Assembly (NCBI RefSeq): GCF_008015755.1
Contig: NZ_SSGF01000030.1
Span: 1 to 64,000, forward strand
Source of the DNA: Methylophilus sp.
Lineage (GTDB): Bacteria; Pseudomonadota; Gammaproteobacteria; Burkholderiales; Methylophilaceae
Direction: 5' to 3'
Length of the DNA stretch: 64,000 nucleotides
This document shows positions 46,391-54,364 of the stretch, piece after piece. Position numbers and translations under genes: made by a program. The notes below the pieces were generated by a model. That model did no database searches, was not told the DNA's origin, and saw only the letters and a program-made list of their open reading frames with translations. Numbering within the stretch: the stretch's first letter is position 1; every line of letters starts with the position of its first letter.

Positions 46391-47170
46391 TTAACTCGGG
46401 CGGCGCACCGCGGCAGGCATGCCTGTTTTGGCTACAGCCTGTGCGCGGCAAGAGACATCCAGTTTTTGGAAGATACGCTTGAGGTGGTTTTTAACGGTAT
46501 TAGCGCTGATATTGAGGATCATGCCAATTTCGAGATTGGTTTTGCCACTGCGTACCCAATGCAGAATTTCCTGCTCGCGGTCAGATAATCCGCCTTGTAC
46601 CATGCTATCGAGCAAGTCTTCGTCTTTCACCACCGGCGCCAAATGGCCGACGCGGCGAATCGCAGCATCCAGATGCGGCATGATCATGCCCAGCATCTGG
46701 TCTGGCACCGTAAATTCTTTAGTGCGGTCAAAAAACACATAAATGCAGTCAGCTTTGCCGCGCGTATCGCGCACACCATAGACCATTAAAGAATGCATTT
46801 TGAGTAGTTGCTGCGTAAACGGGTTAGGCGATTGTGCGTGAATGCCGCTGGCATCAAAGCGGTTAATCACATACCACTTGTCATCATTTTCTACCCAACG
46901 CTTATATAAGTTACACATGAGGTAGTTCACAATCGCCGAATCTTCCAGCAGGCGCTGGGTGGAGGCCTCGGGCAATGAGGAGGACACATCAAAATGCAGA
47001 TCGCCACTACTAAAGTCACCCCAGGCCGCCAATAGTACATCGTGCCGCATCAGCGGATGAATGTCTTGTTTTAGCCAATTAAAGAATTCAATATGCCTTT
47101 TAATGGCATACGAGTTCTGAATGGCCTGCAAGATGCCTTCCCAATGGGTTTGTTTTTTTTGTACCAGCAT
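46391..47170 (-). CDS. LuxR-type regulator, EpsA-like
   Basis: A 259-residue regulator with a C-terminal LuxR helix-turn-helix: GLSDREQEILHWVRSGKTNLEIGMIL followed by SANTVKNHLKRIFQKLDVSCRAQAV, quoted as LSDREQEILHWV and ANTVKNHLKRIFQKL. The N-terminal 180 residues contain HIEFFNWLKQDIHPLMRHDVLLAAWG, in the style of EpsA proteins that control exopolysaccharide and PEP-CTERM genes in methylotrophs (methanolan producers). A GAF- or autoinducer-type ligand domain is not evident. It may regulate the PEP-CTERM gene at 38.4 kb; that is inference. Stand-alone. Confidence 0.78.
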   Translation of the reverse strand: MLVQKKQTHWEGILQAIQNSYAIKRHIEFFNWLKQDIHPLMRHDVLLAAWGDFSSGDLHFDVSSSLPEASTQRLLEDSAIVNYLMCNLYKRWVENDDKWYVINRFDASGIHAQSPNPFTQQLLKMHSLMVYGVRDTRGKADCIYVFFDRTKEFTVPDQMLGMIMPHLDAAIRRVGHLAPVVKDEDLLDSMVQGGLSDREQEILHWVRSGKTNLEIGMILNISANTVKNHLKRIFQKLDVSCRAQAVAKTGMPAAVRRPS

Positions 47171-47298
47171 GCAGTTACCTCAAGTTATTCTTACGCAGGG
47201 CAGACTTTGCCCGCAGTGTCTTTATGGTCTCAAGGGTTTTACGGCGTAATTTGCAGCTTCTTTAGTATGATAGTCTGTGTTGTGTTTATAAAATATGC

Positions 47299-47312
47299 TT
47301 GATATTTATCAA
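47299..47312. promoter_or_regulatory. Perfect FNR/ANR-type binding site
   Basis: TTGATATTTATCAA matches the consensus TTGAT-N4-ATCAA exactly; one more base pair each side extends the symmetry to CTTGATATTTATCAAG. It lies in the 224-bp divergent gap, about 60-70 bp upstream of likely start sites for the plus-strand gene (-10 candidates CATACT at 47352 and TAAAAT at 47363), which fits class I activation. Confidence 0.75.
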
Positions 47313-47394
47313 GACTGGCCGGATAAGAGAATTTTCCTTTTAAAACAGAGTCATACTTGCGTTAAAATGCAAAGGTAAATAATCGTATGGATGC

Positions 47395-47748
47395 ATGGAG
47401 CTGGATTGGAAACCTATGGGTAGATTAAATAAACTCCCGAACGGTGTGCGTTATCCTAGCCATCAAGAATGGCGTTTGCTGAAAAAACTGCCCAAATGGT
47501 GGCTACTGGGGACGTTGGTGTTTTCGACACCGTTAGTGCATGCCTGGTGGCAGCATGGCGACTTGCTCACGCATGATGTTGAGCGCACGGCGATGTTTTT
47601 GGGCTTGCTGTTTACGTTCTGGTTTTTTATCGGCGCCATGATCATCGGTCTGATCGTCATCATTATTATGAAAGGTCCAGGCTACGTGTCTGATCCTTAT
47701 TACTTGCCAAAAGAAGACAAGGCGCTGGAAAATCCACCTCAAAGGTAA
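47395..47748 (+). CDS. Two-helix membrane protein of unknown function
   Basis: A protein of 110-117 residues with a basic N-terminal region (RLNKLPNG, LLKKLPKWW), a first helix about residues 37-52, a short loop, and a second strongly hydrophobic helix (LFTFWFFIGAMIIGLIVIIIM, quoted in part as FIGAMIIGLIVIIIM), then a short charged tail. No family is recognised. The ATG at 47395 has GGAT upstream; the ATG at 47416 has GGAA 6 nt upstream and is equally likely. A perfect FNR-type site lies about 90 bp upstream, so it is probably controlled by oxygen or redox. Confidence 0.65.
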   Translation: MELDWKPMGRLNKLPNGVRYPSHQEWRLLKKLPKWWLLGTLVFSTPLVHAWWQHGDLLTHDVERTAMFLGLLFTFWFFIGAMIIGLIVIIIMKGPGYVSDPYYLPKEDKALENPPQR

Positions 47749-47755
47749 TAAGTCC

Positions 47756-47853
47756 TTGATTGCAGCATGAAAACCAGTTTATAATCGCGTGCTTTGCAAC
47801 CTTGCCACACTTTGTACGCAATCACACTATGCCACATGGCATGCGCGTGATTG
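47756..47853 (+). promoter_or_regulatory. Promoter and structured leader of the rpsF operon
   Basis: TTGATT (47756), an 18-bp spacer and TATAAT (47780-47785) give a clear promoter. In the leader of about 98 nt, CAATCAC (47819) pairs with GTGATTG (47847) and ATGCC (47829) with GGCAT (47838), separated by an internal loop. A leader hairpin is the site of S6:S18 feedback in other bacteria; here the typical CCG element was not found, so this is a candidate only. Confidence 0.6.
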
Positions 47854-47889
47854 GTTCTGAAGGTGGCTAAATAACCACAAGGAAATCTC

Positions 47890-48264
47890 ATGCGACACTA
47901 TGAAATCGTGTTTATTGTTCACCCTGACCAGAGTGAACAAGTGCCAGCAATGATCGAGCGTTACCGCGCTCAAATCACTGGCAATGGCGGCAACATCCAC
48001 CGTTTGGAAGACTGGGGCCGTCGTCAACTTGCCTATCCAATTCAAAAAGTACACAAAGCACACTACGTATTGATGAACATCGAAGTGAGCCAAGAAGTGC
48101 TGGAAGAAATGGAACATGGCTTCAAATTTAACGATGCTGTATTACGTCACCTGACAATCGCGACGAAAACAGCAGTCACAGCACCAAGCCCAATGATGAA
48201 AGAGGAAAAATCCAAAACCATCGTTGGTGACGCACCTGCTGCTACCACTGAGGCAGCTGCTTAA
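47890..48264 (+). CDS. rpsF: 30S ribosomal protein S6
   Basis: S6 pairs with S18 on the 30S platform. The start [18 protein letters not shown] and the [16 protein letters not shown] segment are S6 signatures. The protein has 124 residues with an acidic/Ala-rich tail. The S6-PriB-S18-L9 order is the betaproteobacterial and enteric pattern. Confidence 0.97.
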   Translation: MRHYEIVFIVHPDQSEQVPAMIERYRAQITGNGGNIHRLEDWGRRQLAYPIQKVHKAHYVLMNIEVSQEVLEEMEHGFKFNDAVLRHLTIATKTAVTAPSPMMKEEKSKTIVGDAPAATTEAAA

Positions 48265-48269
48265 GTGTT

Positions 48270-48560
48270 GTGAATACGCTGGTGATTGCAGCAACGATTC
48301 AAGCCATCGAAACGTTGCGTTATACACCGGCAGGCTTACCCTTGTTGCGATTGCAACTGCAGCATGATTCAGAACAGCAAGAAGCTGGCATGAATCGTAA
48401 AGTGCAATGTGTCTTACCTGCAGTGTTGATTGGCGAAAAAGCCAATCTGCCATTGCAAAGCGGCGATCAGATCAAAGTGAAGGGTTTTTTGGCGCAGCGC
48501 AGTGCAAAAAGCACACAAGTGGTACTGCATATACAAGAATTACAGCGAATACAGTATTAA
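48270..48560 (+). CDS. priB: Primosomal replication protein N (GTG start)
   Basis: PriB is a small single-stranded-DNA-binding OB-fold dimer that helps restart stalled replication with PriA and DnaT. The 96-residue length and place between rpsF and rpsR are decisive; the sequence contains [22 protein letters not shown] and [11 protein letters not shown]. It starts at a GTG 5 bp after rpsF and lies 19 bp before rpsR. Confidence 0.93.
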   Translation: MNTLVIAATIQAIETLRYTPAGLPLLRLQLQHDSEQQEAGMNRKVQCVLPAVLIGEKANLPLQSGDQIKVKGFLAQRSAKSTQVVLHIQELQRIQY

Positions 48561-48579
48561 AGAATTTAAGGAGTTTCAC

Positions 48580-48813
48580 ATGGCAAGAGATATGTACAAA
48601 CGTCGCCGTTACTGCCGTTTTAGCGCAGAAGGCATCAAAGAAGTAGATTACAAAGACGTAGATCTGTTGAAAGATTTCGTTTCTGAAAACTTCAAAATCA
48701 TCCCAGCCCGTATGACTGGTACCAAGGCTAAATACCAACGTCAACTGACAACCGCCGTAAAACGCGCACGTTTCCTGGCGCTGATGCCTTACACAGACAA
48801 ACACCCAGGTTAA
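48580..48813 (+). CDS. rpsR: 30S ribosomal protein S18
   Basis: S18 partners S6 on the 30S platform. The N-terminal [18 protein letters not shown] and the [25 protein letters not shown] run are signature. 77 residues. The ATG at 48580 has AAGGAG 7 nt upstream; a longer reading from 48502 would overlap priB and is rejected. Confidence 0.97.
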   Translation: MARDMYKRRRYCRFSAEGIKEVDYKDVDLLKDFVSENFKIIPARMTGTKAKYQRQLTTAVKRARFLALMPYTDKHPG

Positions 48814-48834
48814 TTGGCGGCTTAGGAGAACAAC

Positions 48835-49284
48835 ATGCAAGTAATTTTATTGGAAAAAGTAGCAAACCTGGGCTCACTGGGCGACGTGGTTAAAGTGAAA
48901 GACGGTTACGGCCGTAACTTCCTGATTCCACAAGGTAAAGCTAAACGTGCAACAGAAGCAAACAAAGCTGTTTTTGCAGCACAGCGCGCTGAGTTGGAAA
49001 AACAACAAGCTGATTTGTTGGCCGTAGCACAAGCCCGTGGCGAAAAACTGGCTGGTTTCAGCCTGACCGTGTCACAAAAAGCGGGTGTAGATGGTCGTCT
49101 GTTCGGTTCCGTGACTAACATGGACATCGCTGAAGGCTTGCAAGCACAAGGTCACGAAGTGAAAAAAGCGGATGTGCGCCTGCCTAACGGCCCACTGAAG
49201 AACATCGGTGAATTTGCTGTAAGCGTTGCACTGCACCACGACGTGGTGGTAGACATCACTGTAACAGTGACACCAGAAGCTTAA
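48835..49284 (+). CDS. rplI: 50S ribosomal protein L9
   Basis: L9 is the elongated 50S protein near L1 that affects frame maintenance. [36 protein letters not shown], seen as [17 protein letters not shown], is the diagnostic N-domain; the C-domain follows the long helix at about residues 42-75. 149 residues. AGGAGAA precedes the ATG. Confidence 0.97.
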   Translation: MQVILLEKVANLGSLGDVVKVKDGYGRNFLIPQGKAKRATEANKAVFAAQRAELEKQQADLLAVAQARGEKLAGFSLTVSQKAGVDGRLFGSVTNMDIAEGLQAQGHEVKKADVRLPNGPLKNIGEFAVSVALHHDVVVDITVTVTPEA

Positions 49285-49307
49285 TTAAGCTTTTGCGGCA
49301 GTACAAG

Positions 49308-49332
49308 AAAAGGCTACTTCGGTAGCCTTTTT
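49308..49332 (+). terminator. Intrinsic terminator after rplI
   Basis: AAAAGGCTAC, a UUCG tetraloop and GTAGCCTTTTT: a very stable 10-bp stem and T-run 24 nt after the rplI stop. Confidence 0.94.
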
Positions 49333-49365
49333 GCTTTTGATAGTTAGGATTAAAAATCCATTTTG

Positions 49366-49502
49366 TCCGCCGATGAACGCAGATACACGCCGATATTAAG
49401 GCCTCTGTTTTAAAGTTGTTTACAGGCCATTATTACAAAATTTCTCTGATTGATTATCAGGAATTTGACTTTTATCGGCGTGCATCTGCGTTCATCAGCG
49501 GA
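49366..49502. repeat. Intergenic inverted-repeat element (GAT-ACGC family), copy 2
   Basis: Two 30-nt arms (49366-49395 and 49473-49502) are inverted repeats with two mismatches, around a 77-nt A/T-rich middle. The arms share the CGCAGAT and ACGCCGATA style of units with the element at 24173-24276. It lies between the rplI terminator and dnaB. No gene or flanking target-site duplication is seen. Confidence 0.8.
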
Positions 49503-49517
49503 ATATTAAATTTTTTT

Positions 49518-49549
49518 TCTCTGTGTGCTCTGTGCCCTCTGTGGCTAAA
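49518..49549. repeat. Single arm of the CACAGAG repeat family
   Basis: T-run followed by three 9-bp units ending CTCTGTG and then GGCTAAA. It matches the right arm of the element at 29781-29914, but no left arm is present, so it is a solo or decayed copy sitting directly beside the other repeat element. Confidence 0.7.
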
Positions 49550-49616
49550 TTATTTTTAATCTTTCATCCCTGCCAAAACCCCAAAATGCGTGACAGCTTT
49601 TCGGTATAATCGCCAG

Positions 49617-50999
49617 ATGGCTGATGAACAACTCGAATTCTTAAAACTCCCTCCACATTCTATCGAAGCTGAGCAGTCGGTCTTGGGCGGGCTGTTGCTC
49701 GACAACGAAGCGTTGGACAAGATCGCTGATATCCTCGCGCCGCAAGATTTTTACCAGCACGACCATAAGCTGATTTATGAGCATATCGCCCGGTTGATTG
49801 AACGCAACCAGCCGGCAGATATTGTGACCGTCGCAGAATCGCTGGAAAACAGCAATGAGTTGACGACAATAGGCGGCGTGGCGTATCTGGGTGCTCTGGC
49901 ACAAAATACGCCGACGGCGGCCAATATTCGCCGCTATGCGGAAATCGTGCATGAACGTTTTGTCATGCGCCAACTGGTTGCCGTCGGCACTGATATTGCC
50001 GAAAGTGCTTACTTGCCGAATGGCCGCAATGCTCAGCAATTGCTCGACGAAGCCGAAGCCAAGATTTTCCAGATTGCCGAGGGCGGTAACCGCAAGAGTC
50101 AGGGCTTTTTGGGAATGCAAGTGTTATTGCCACAAGTGGCTGACCGCATTGACTACCTGTATTCACGTGAAAATCATTCTGATGTGACCGGTATCCCCAC
50201 CGGCTTTAGCGATCTTGACTCCATGACCTCCGGCCTGCAAGGTGGCGATATGGTGATTATTGCCGGTCGTCCGTCCATGGGTAAAACAGCGTTTGCGATT
50301 AACATTGCCGAGAACGTGGCGCTGGAGACCAATAAAGCGGTGGCTATTTTCTCCATGGAGATGGGCGCCACACAATTGACCACGCGTATGATTGGTTCGA
50401 TTGGCCGCCTGGACCAGCACAAAATGCGTAACGGTAACCTCGAGGACGAGGACTGGGAAAAACTGACCACGGCGCTGGGTAAACTCAATGAAGCGCCGAT
50501 TTACATTGATGAAGGCGCTGGTTTAAGCAGCTTTGACGTGCGTGCGCGTGCGCGTCGTTTGCATCGACAAACGGGTGAGTTAGGCCTGATCGTCATCGAC
50601 TATTTGCAGTTGATGAGTTCACCGGCTGGTCGGCAAGGCGAAAACCGGGCGACCGAGATTTCTGAGATTTCACGCTCTCTCAAAGCCTTGGCCAAAGAAT
50701 TAAACGTGCCGCTGATTGCCATTTCGCAGCTTAACCGAAGCGTGGACCAGCGCCCGGACAAGCGTCCGGTGATGAGTGACTTGCGTGAGTCGGGCGCGAT
50801 TGAGCAGGATGCTGACTTGATCATGTTCGTGTACCGTGACGAATACTACAACCCGGACAGCGCCGAAAAAGGCACCGCCGAGATCATTATTGCCAAACAA
50901 CGTAACGGCCCGATTGGCCGTGTACGCCTGACCTTTATGGGCGCGCATACGCGCTTTATGGATTACGCCAACGCGGCGTATATGCCTGACGAGTATTAA
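49617..50999 (+). CDS. dnaB: Replicative DNA helicase
   Basis: DnaB is the hexameric fork helicase. The N-terminal primase-binding domain (about 1-110; SIEAEQSVLGGLLL) leads to the RecA-like domain: Walker A GRPSMGKTAFA near residue 215, IVIDYLQLM (Walker B region) and the DRRL-like arginine-finger region near RGQGENRATEISEISRSLKALAKEL. About 460 residues, no intein. The start at 49617 lies six bases after TATAAT, so the transcript may be leaderless; the longer frame from 49590 is rejected. alr and radA follow. Confidence 0.97.
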   Translation: MADEQLEFLKLPPHSIEAEQSVLGGLLLDNEALDKIADILAPQDFYQHDHKLIYEHIARLIERNQPADIVTVAESLENSNELTTIGGVAYLGALAQNTPTAANIRRYAEIVHERFVMRQLVAVGTDIAESAYLPNGRNAQQLLDEAEAKIFQIAEGGNRKSQGFLGMQVLLPQVADRIDYLYSRENHSDVTGIPTGFSDLDSMTSGLQGGDMVIIAGRPSMGKTAFAINIAENVALETNKAVAIFSMEMGATQLTTRMIGSIGRLDQHKMRNGNLEDEDWEKLTTALGKLNEAPIYIDEGAGLSSFDVRARARRLHRQTGELGLIVIDYLQLMSSPAGRQGENRATEISEISRSLKALAKELNVPLIAISQLNRSVDQRPDKRPVMSDLRESGAIEQDADLIMFVYRDEYYNPDSAEKGTAEIIIAKQRNGPIGRVRLTFMGAHTRFMDYANAAYMPDEY

Positions 51000-51015
51000 T
51001 TGGCAGGTATGACTG

Positions 51016-52080
51016 ATGCGTCCTATTGTTGCCCACATTTCAGAAGCTGCGCTGGCGCATAATCTCGCGCAAGTCAGGCGCTATGCGCCGCAATCCAAAG
51101 TAATTGCTGTCGTCAAGGCCAATGCCTATGGGCATGGCCTACTCAATGCTGCGCGCGGATTAAAAGAGACCGAGGCGTTTGCTGTCCTTAATATCAGCGA
51201 AGCCATTGCCTTGCGCGACGCCGGATACCAGCACCCGATTCTGTTGCTGGAAGGGGTGTTTTCAGCGGATGAAATGATGCTGGTGGATCGCTATCACCTG
51301 GATACGGTGGTTTCTCATCAGGCCCAGTTATCATGGGTGCTTGATAGTGCACCTAATATTCCACTGCGGGTTTACCTCAAACTGGATAGCGGTATGCATC
51401 GCCTGGGTTTTCAGCCGCGTGAATACGCGCATGCCTTACAGCAGTTGGGCAGTTCAGCGAATGTGCGTGAATTGATTTTGATGACGCATTTCGCCAACGC
51501 CGATGTGGCCGATGGCACTGTTGCTGCCATGCAAGTGGTGGCGCAAGTGATGCCTGCGTCCTATGCACGCTCGCTGGCTAACTCTGCGGCCATTGTGCAG
51601 CAGGCGCACACGCATGCAGATTGGGTACGCCCAGGCATTATGCTGTATGGCGCCACGCCGATGGCTGAAAAATCGGCCACCAGTTTGGGGCTGAAACCGG
51701 TGATGACCTTGCAGTCGGGACTTATTGCGGTGCAGGAGATTGCCGCCGGTGAGAGCGTCGGTTATGGCAGCCTGTTTACCGCCGACAAACCTATGCGCGT
51801 GGGAATTGTGGCTTGCGGGTATGCTGATGGTTATCCGCGGCATGCACCGACGGGTACGCCGATCGCCGTCGCTGGTCACTTAACCCGCACTTTAGGGCGT
51901 GTCTCCATGGATATGCTGGCTGCCGATATTACCGATATTCCACAAGCCGCTATTGGCAGTACCGTTGAGCTGTGGGGTGAGCAAGTGCCGGTAGACGATG
52001 TGGCGCAGGCCGCTGGCACCATAGGCTACGAATTATTATGTGCAGTCACGGCCAGGGTGCCGTTTAAAATTCATGGCTAA
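51016..52080 (+). CDS. alr: Alanine racemase
   Basis: A PLP enzyme that makes D-alanine for peptidoglycan. The PLP lysine is in VVKANAYGHG near residue 34, and the second catalytic tyrosine is in GESVGYGSLFTA near residue 250. 354 residues. It begins 16 bp after dnaB and overlaps the radA start by eight bases. Confidence 0.96.
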   Translation: MRPIVAHISEAALAHNLAQVRRYAPQSKVIAVVKANAYGHGLLNAARGLKETEAFAVLNISEAIALRDAGYQHPILLLEGVFSADEMMLVDRYHLDTVVSHQAQLSWVLDSAPNIPLRVYLKLDSGMHRLGFQPREYAHALQQLGSSANVRELILMTHFANADVADGTVAAMQVVAQVMPASYARSLANSAAIVQQAHTHADWVRPGIMLYGATPMAEKSATSLGLKPVMTLQSGLIAVQEIAAGESVGYGSLFTADKPMRVGIVACGYADGYPRHAPTGTPIAVAGHLTRTLGRVSMDMLAADITDIPQAAIGSTVELWGEQVPVDDVAQAAGTIGYELLCAVTARVPFKIHG

Positions 52081-53428
52081 AGCAAAAACACAATATACCT
52101 GCACCGAATGTGGTGCGTCTGAGCCTAAATGGCAGGGTCAGTGCCCGAGCTGTCAGGCCTGGAATACCTTGGTCGAAACCGTGCCCGAGGCGGCCACGCA
52201 AAGCCGGTTTGCCAGTCTGGCACCGACAGCGCAATTGCAAAAGCTGGCCGATGTTGAGGCGCAGGATGTGTCGCGACAGGCGACCGGCATTGCCGAATTT
52301 GACCGTGTATTGGGCGGCGGCCTGGTCGCGGGCGGCGTGGTGCTGATTGGTGGCGATCCCGGTATCGGTAAATCTACGCTCTTGCTGCAAACCGTGTGCA
52401 AGGTCTCGCAGAGCCTAAAGTCTTTTTATATCAGTGGCGAAGAGTCTGCACAGCAGATTGCCATGCGTGCCAATCGCTTGGGCTTAGATGCTAGCCAGGT
52501 CGATGTGCTGGCTGAAATTAACCTGGAAAAAATCAGCCAGGTGTTGCAACAGCACAAACCCGATGTGGTGGTGATCGACTCGATTCAAACCGTGTATTCT
52601 GAGGCGTTGCAATCGGCGCCGGGCTCTGTCGCGCAGGTGCGTGAATGCAGTGCGCAACTGACGCGCATCGCCAAGCAGCTCGGCATCAGCATGATACTGG
52701 TCGGCCATGTGACCAAAGAAGGCTCGCTGGCCGGGCCGCGCGTGCTGGAGCATATTGTCGATAGCGTGCTCTACTTTGAGGGCGACCAGAACTCAAGTTT
52801 TCGGCTGATCCGCGCCTTTAAAAACCGCTTTGGTGCCGTCAATGAGTTGGGCGTGTTTGCCATGACTGAAAAAGGCCTGCGCGAAGTCAGCAACCCTTCG
52901 GCCTTGTTTTTATCGCATCACGAGTCGCCTGTGCCTGGCTCCTGTATCACCGTCACGCAGGAAGGTACGCGGCCTTTGCTGGTTGAGATTCAGGCGCTGG
53001 TGGATACTGCACATGCGCCTAATCCCAAGCGCTTGTGTGTCGGCCTGGAGCAAAACCGGCTGGCGATGTTGTTGGCGGTGATGCACAGGCATGCGGGCGT
53101 CGCTTGTTATGACCAGGATGTGTTTATCAATGCGGTCGGTGGTGTCAAAATCAGCGAACCGGCGGTGGATTTGGCAGTGTTGCTGGCCATCGTGTCCTCA
53201 TTTAAAAACAAACCCTTGCCTAATAAGCTGATTGTCTTTGGTGAGGTTGGTTTGGCTGGAGAAGTAAGGCCAGTACAGCGCGGCCAGGAACGCTTGAAAG
53301 AGGCGGCCAAGCTGGGCTTCACACATGCGATTATCCCCAAAGCCAATGCCCCTAAAGGCGGCGTGGCTGGCTTGCAGATTGATGCCGTGGATCGGCTGGA
53401 ACAGGCGATAGACGTGCTGCGCGCATAA
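52073..53428 (+). CDS. radA: DNA repair protein RadA
   Basis: RadA is a DnaB-like branch-migration helicase in recombination. The N-terminal zinc finger is CTECGASEPKWQGQCPSC, Walker A is GDPGIGKSTLLLQ near residue 95, the RadA KNRFG motif is in FKNRFGAVNELG, and the C-terminal Lon-like domain includes GEVGLAGEVRPV. About 451 residues. The start at 52073 (MAKAKTQYTC) overlaps the end of alr. Hairpins without T-runs follow. Confidence 0.97.
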   Translation: MAKAKTQYTCTECGASEPKWQGQCPSCQAWNTLVETVPEAATQSRFASLAPTAQLQKLADVEAQDVSRQATGIAEFDRVLGGGLVAGGVVLIGGDPGIGKSTLLLQTVCKVSQSLKSFYISGEESAQQIAMRANRLGLDASQVDVLAEINLEKISQVLQQHKPDVVVIDSIQTVYSEALQSAPGSVAQVRECSAQLTRIAKQLGISMILVGHVTKEGSLAGPRVLEHIVDSVLYFEGDQNSSFRLIRAFKNRFGAVNELGVFAMTEKGLREVSNPSALFLSHHESPVPGSCITVTQEGTRPLLVEIQALVDTAHAPNPKRLCVGLEQNRLAMLLAVMHRHAGVACYDQDVFINAVGGVKISEPAVDLAVLLAIVSSFKNKPLPNKLIVFGEVGLAGEVRPVQRGQERLKEAAKLGFTHAIIPKANAPKGGVAGLQIDAVDRLEQAIDVLRA

Positions 53429-53434
53429 AAAAAG

Positions 53435-53467
53435 TGGCAACGACTGCTGGGAGTGCAATCGTTGCCA
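53435..53467. repeat. Hairpin downstream of radA
   Basis: TGGCAACGA pairs with TCGTTGCCA around a 15-nt loop, 6 bp after the radA stop. A second, smaller pairing GGCTG/CAGCC follows at 53476-53502. No T-run, so termination would need Rho or a different mechanism. Confidence 0.55.
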
Positions 53468-53541
53468 GAGAGTGAGGCTGCCCAGAAGAGGGAGGACAGC
53501 CACAGGGAAGCGGTTGTGCGCCTGAGTGCAGGCTAAATCAT

Positions 53542-53826
53542 TTAAAAAAATTCGGTTTGTTTCGGGTTGTCAGTCTTCAAGTTCTGGTCATTCTTCGCCG
53601 TTTTATCTGCCGCATTAACGCCTGCACGGGTGACTAGCGGCTGACAGGCGCGTAGCGTCTGCTCGTCACTGGCTAATCTGATACATTCCACCTGTTTGTT
53701 AAGCTGCTTGATCATGCGTTGCTTGTTTGCCATCAGGTCTTCGTAGCGCTCTGTAGCAGGCATGTCCGATGCAAAAATCGAAATATTCACCAACAAGCCC
53801 GTGGTCATCACAGTTGCATATTTCAC
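53542..53826 (-). CDS. Small exported protein of unknown function
   Basis: A 94-residue frame with a signal peptide (about residues 1-19, ending SIFASD). The mature protein is charged: RYEDLMANKQRMIKQLNKQVECIRL looks helical, and it has two cysteines (VECIRL and RACQPL). The C-terminus is lysine- and asparagine-rich. No family recognised. AAGGCA lies before the ATG. It is divergent from the lipoprotein gene, with Pho-box-like repeats in the 262-bp gap. Confidence 0.6.
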   Translation of the reverse strand: MKYATVMTTGLLVNISIFASDMPATERYEDLMANKQRMIKQLNKQVECIRLASDEQTLRACQPLVTRAGVNAADKTAKNDQNLKTDNPKQTEFF

Positions 53827-53971
53827 GGTGATTGCCTTTCTGCGATTAACGATTGATGCAGTATAAAAAACACACGTGCTGTTGTCAGGTACAAAGCAGT
53901 GGGGTTTTGTAGCGATTTGTAGCGACTTGGATACAGAAGCGTGCGGTGTGTATTTGTGCGCTAGCGCAGCT

Positions 53972-54059
53972 TCGTCATAAAAACTTCATGCAACTATTGC
54001 TCGCGGGCGCTTGCCAAAATGGGTGTCACTTATCACATGTGTATGACAATAAGATGACA
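53972..54059. promoter_or_regulatory. Pho-box-like tandem repeats between two small exported-protein genes
   Basis: Plus strand: TCGTCAT (53972), four A, ACTTCAT (53983), an 11-bp register. Minus strand: reading 54059 to 54043, TGTCAT, CTTAT, TGTCAT, an exact 11-bp tandem of the PhoB core. A possible promoter for the plus gene is ATGACA (54043), 16 bp, TAAAAT (54065). GTGTCACTTAT (54023) also pairs with ATAAGATGACAC with one bulge. Confidence 0.5.
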
Positions 54060-54088
54060 CTCGGTAAAATTGACCAGGAGCAAAAATA

Positions 54089-54364
54089 ATGAAAAAAATC
54101 ATTTTTCTTTTACCGCTGATCATGGCTGCTTGTGCCAGCGTGACGCCACAACAATATACGACGCAACAAGGCAAAGTGGGCTATACACTGACGTGTAGCG
54201 AATTTAATACCACATGGGAGCAATGCCAGTCTAAGGCGGCAGCCTTGTGCACGCAGGGCTACAAAGTAGACAAGCAATTGTCCTTTAAAGAGACTTTTCC
54301 TGATAGTGGTGATGGCCTTTACCGGCCAGCCAATAACCACCTGGCGGTTGAGTGCAAGGGTTAA
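54089..54364 (+). CDS. Small lipoprotein of unknown function
   Basis: A 91-residue predicted lipoprotein with signal peptide MKKIIFLLPLIMAAC; the lipobox LIMAAC gives Cys15 as the acylated residue. Next residue is Ala, so outer-membrane sorting is expected. Four further cysteines (TCSEF, EQCQS, LCTQG, ECKG) probably form two disulfides. Homologues, if any, are not recognised. CAGGAG lies 9 nt upstream of the ATG. The stop overlaps that of hpnE (tail to tail). Confidence 0.72.
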   Translation: MKKIIFLLPLIMAACASVTPQQYTTQQGKVGYTLTCSEFNTTWEQCQSKAAALCTQGYKVDKQLSFKETFPDSGDGLYRPANNHLAVECKG

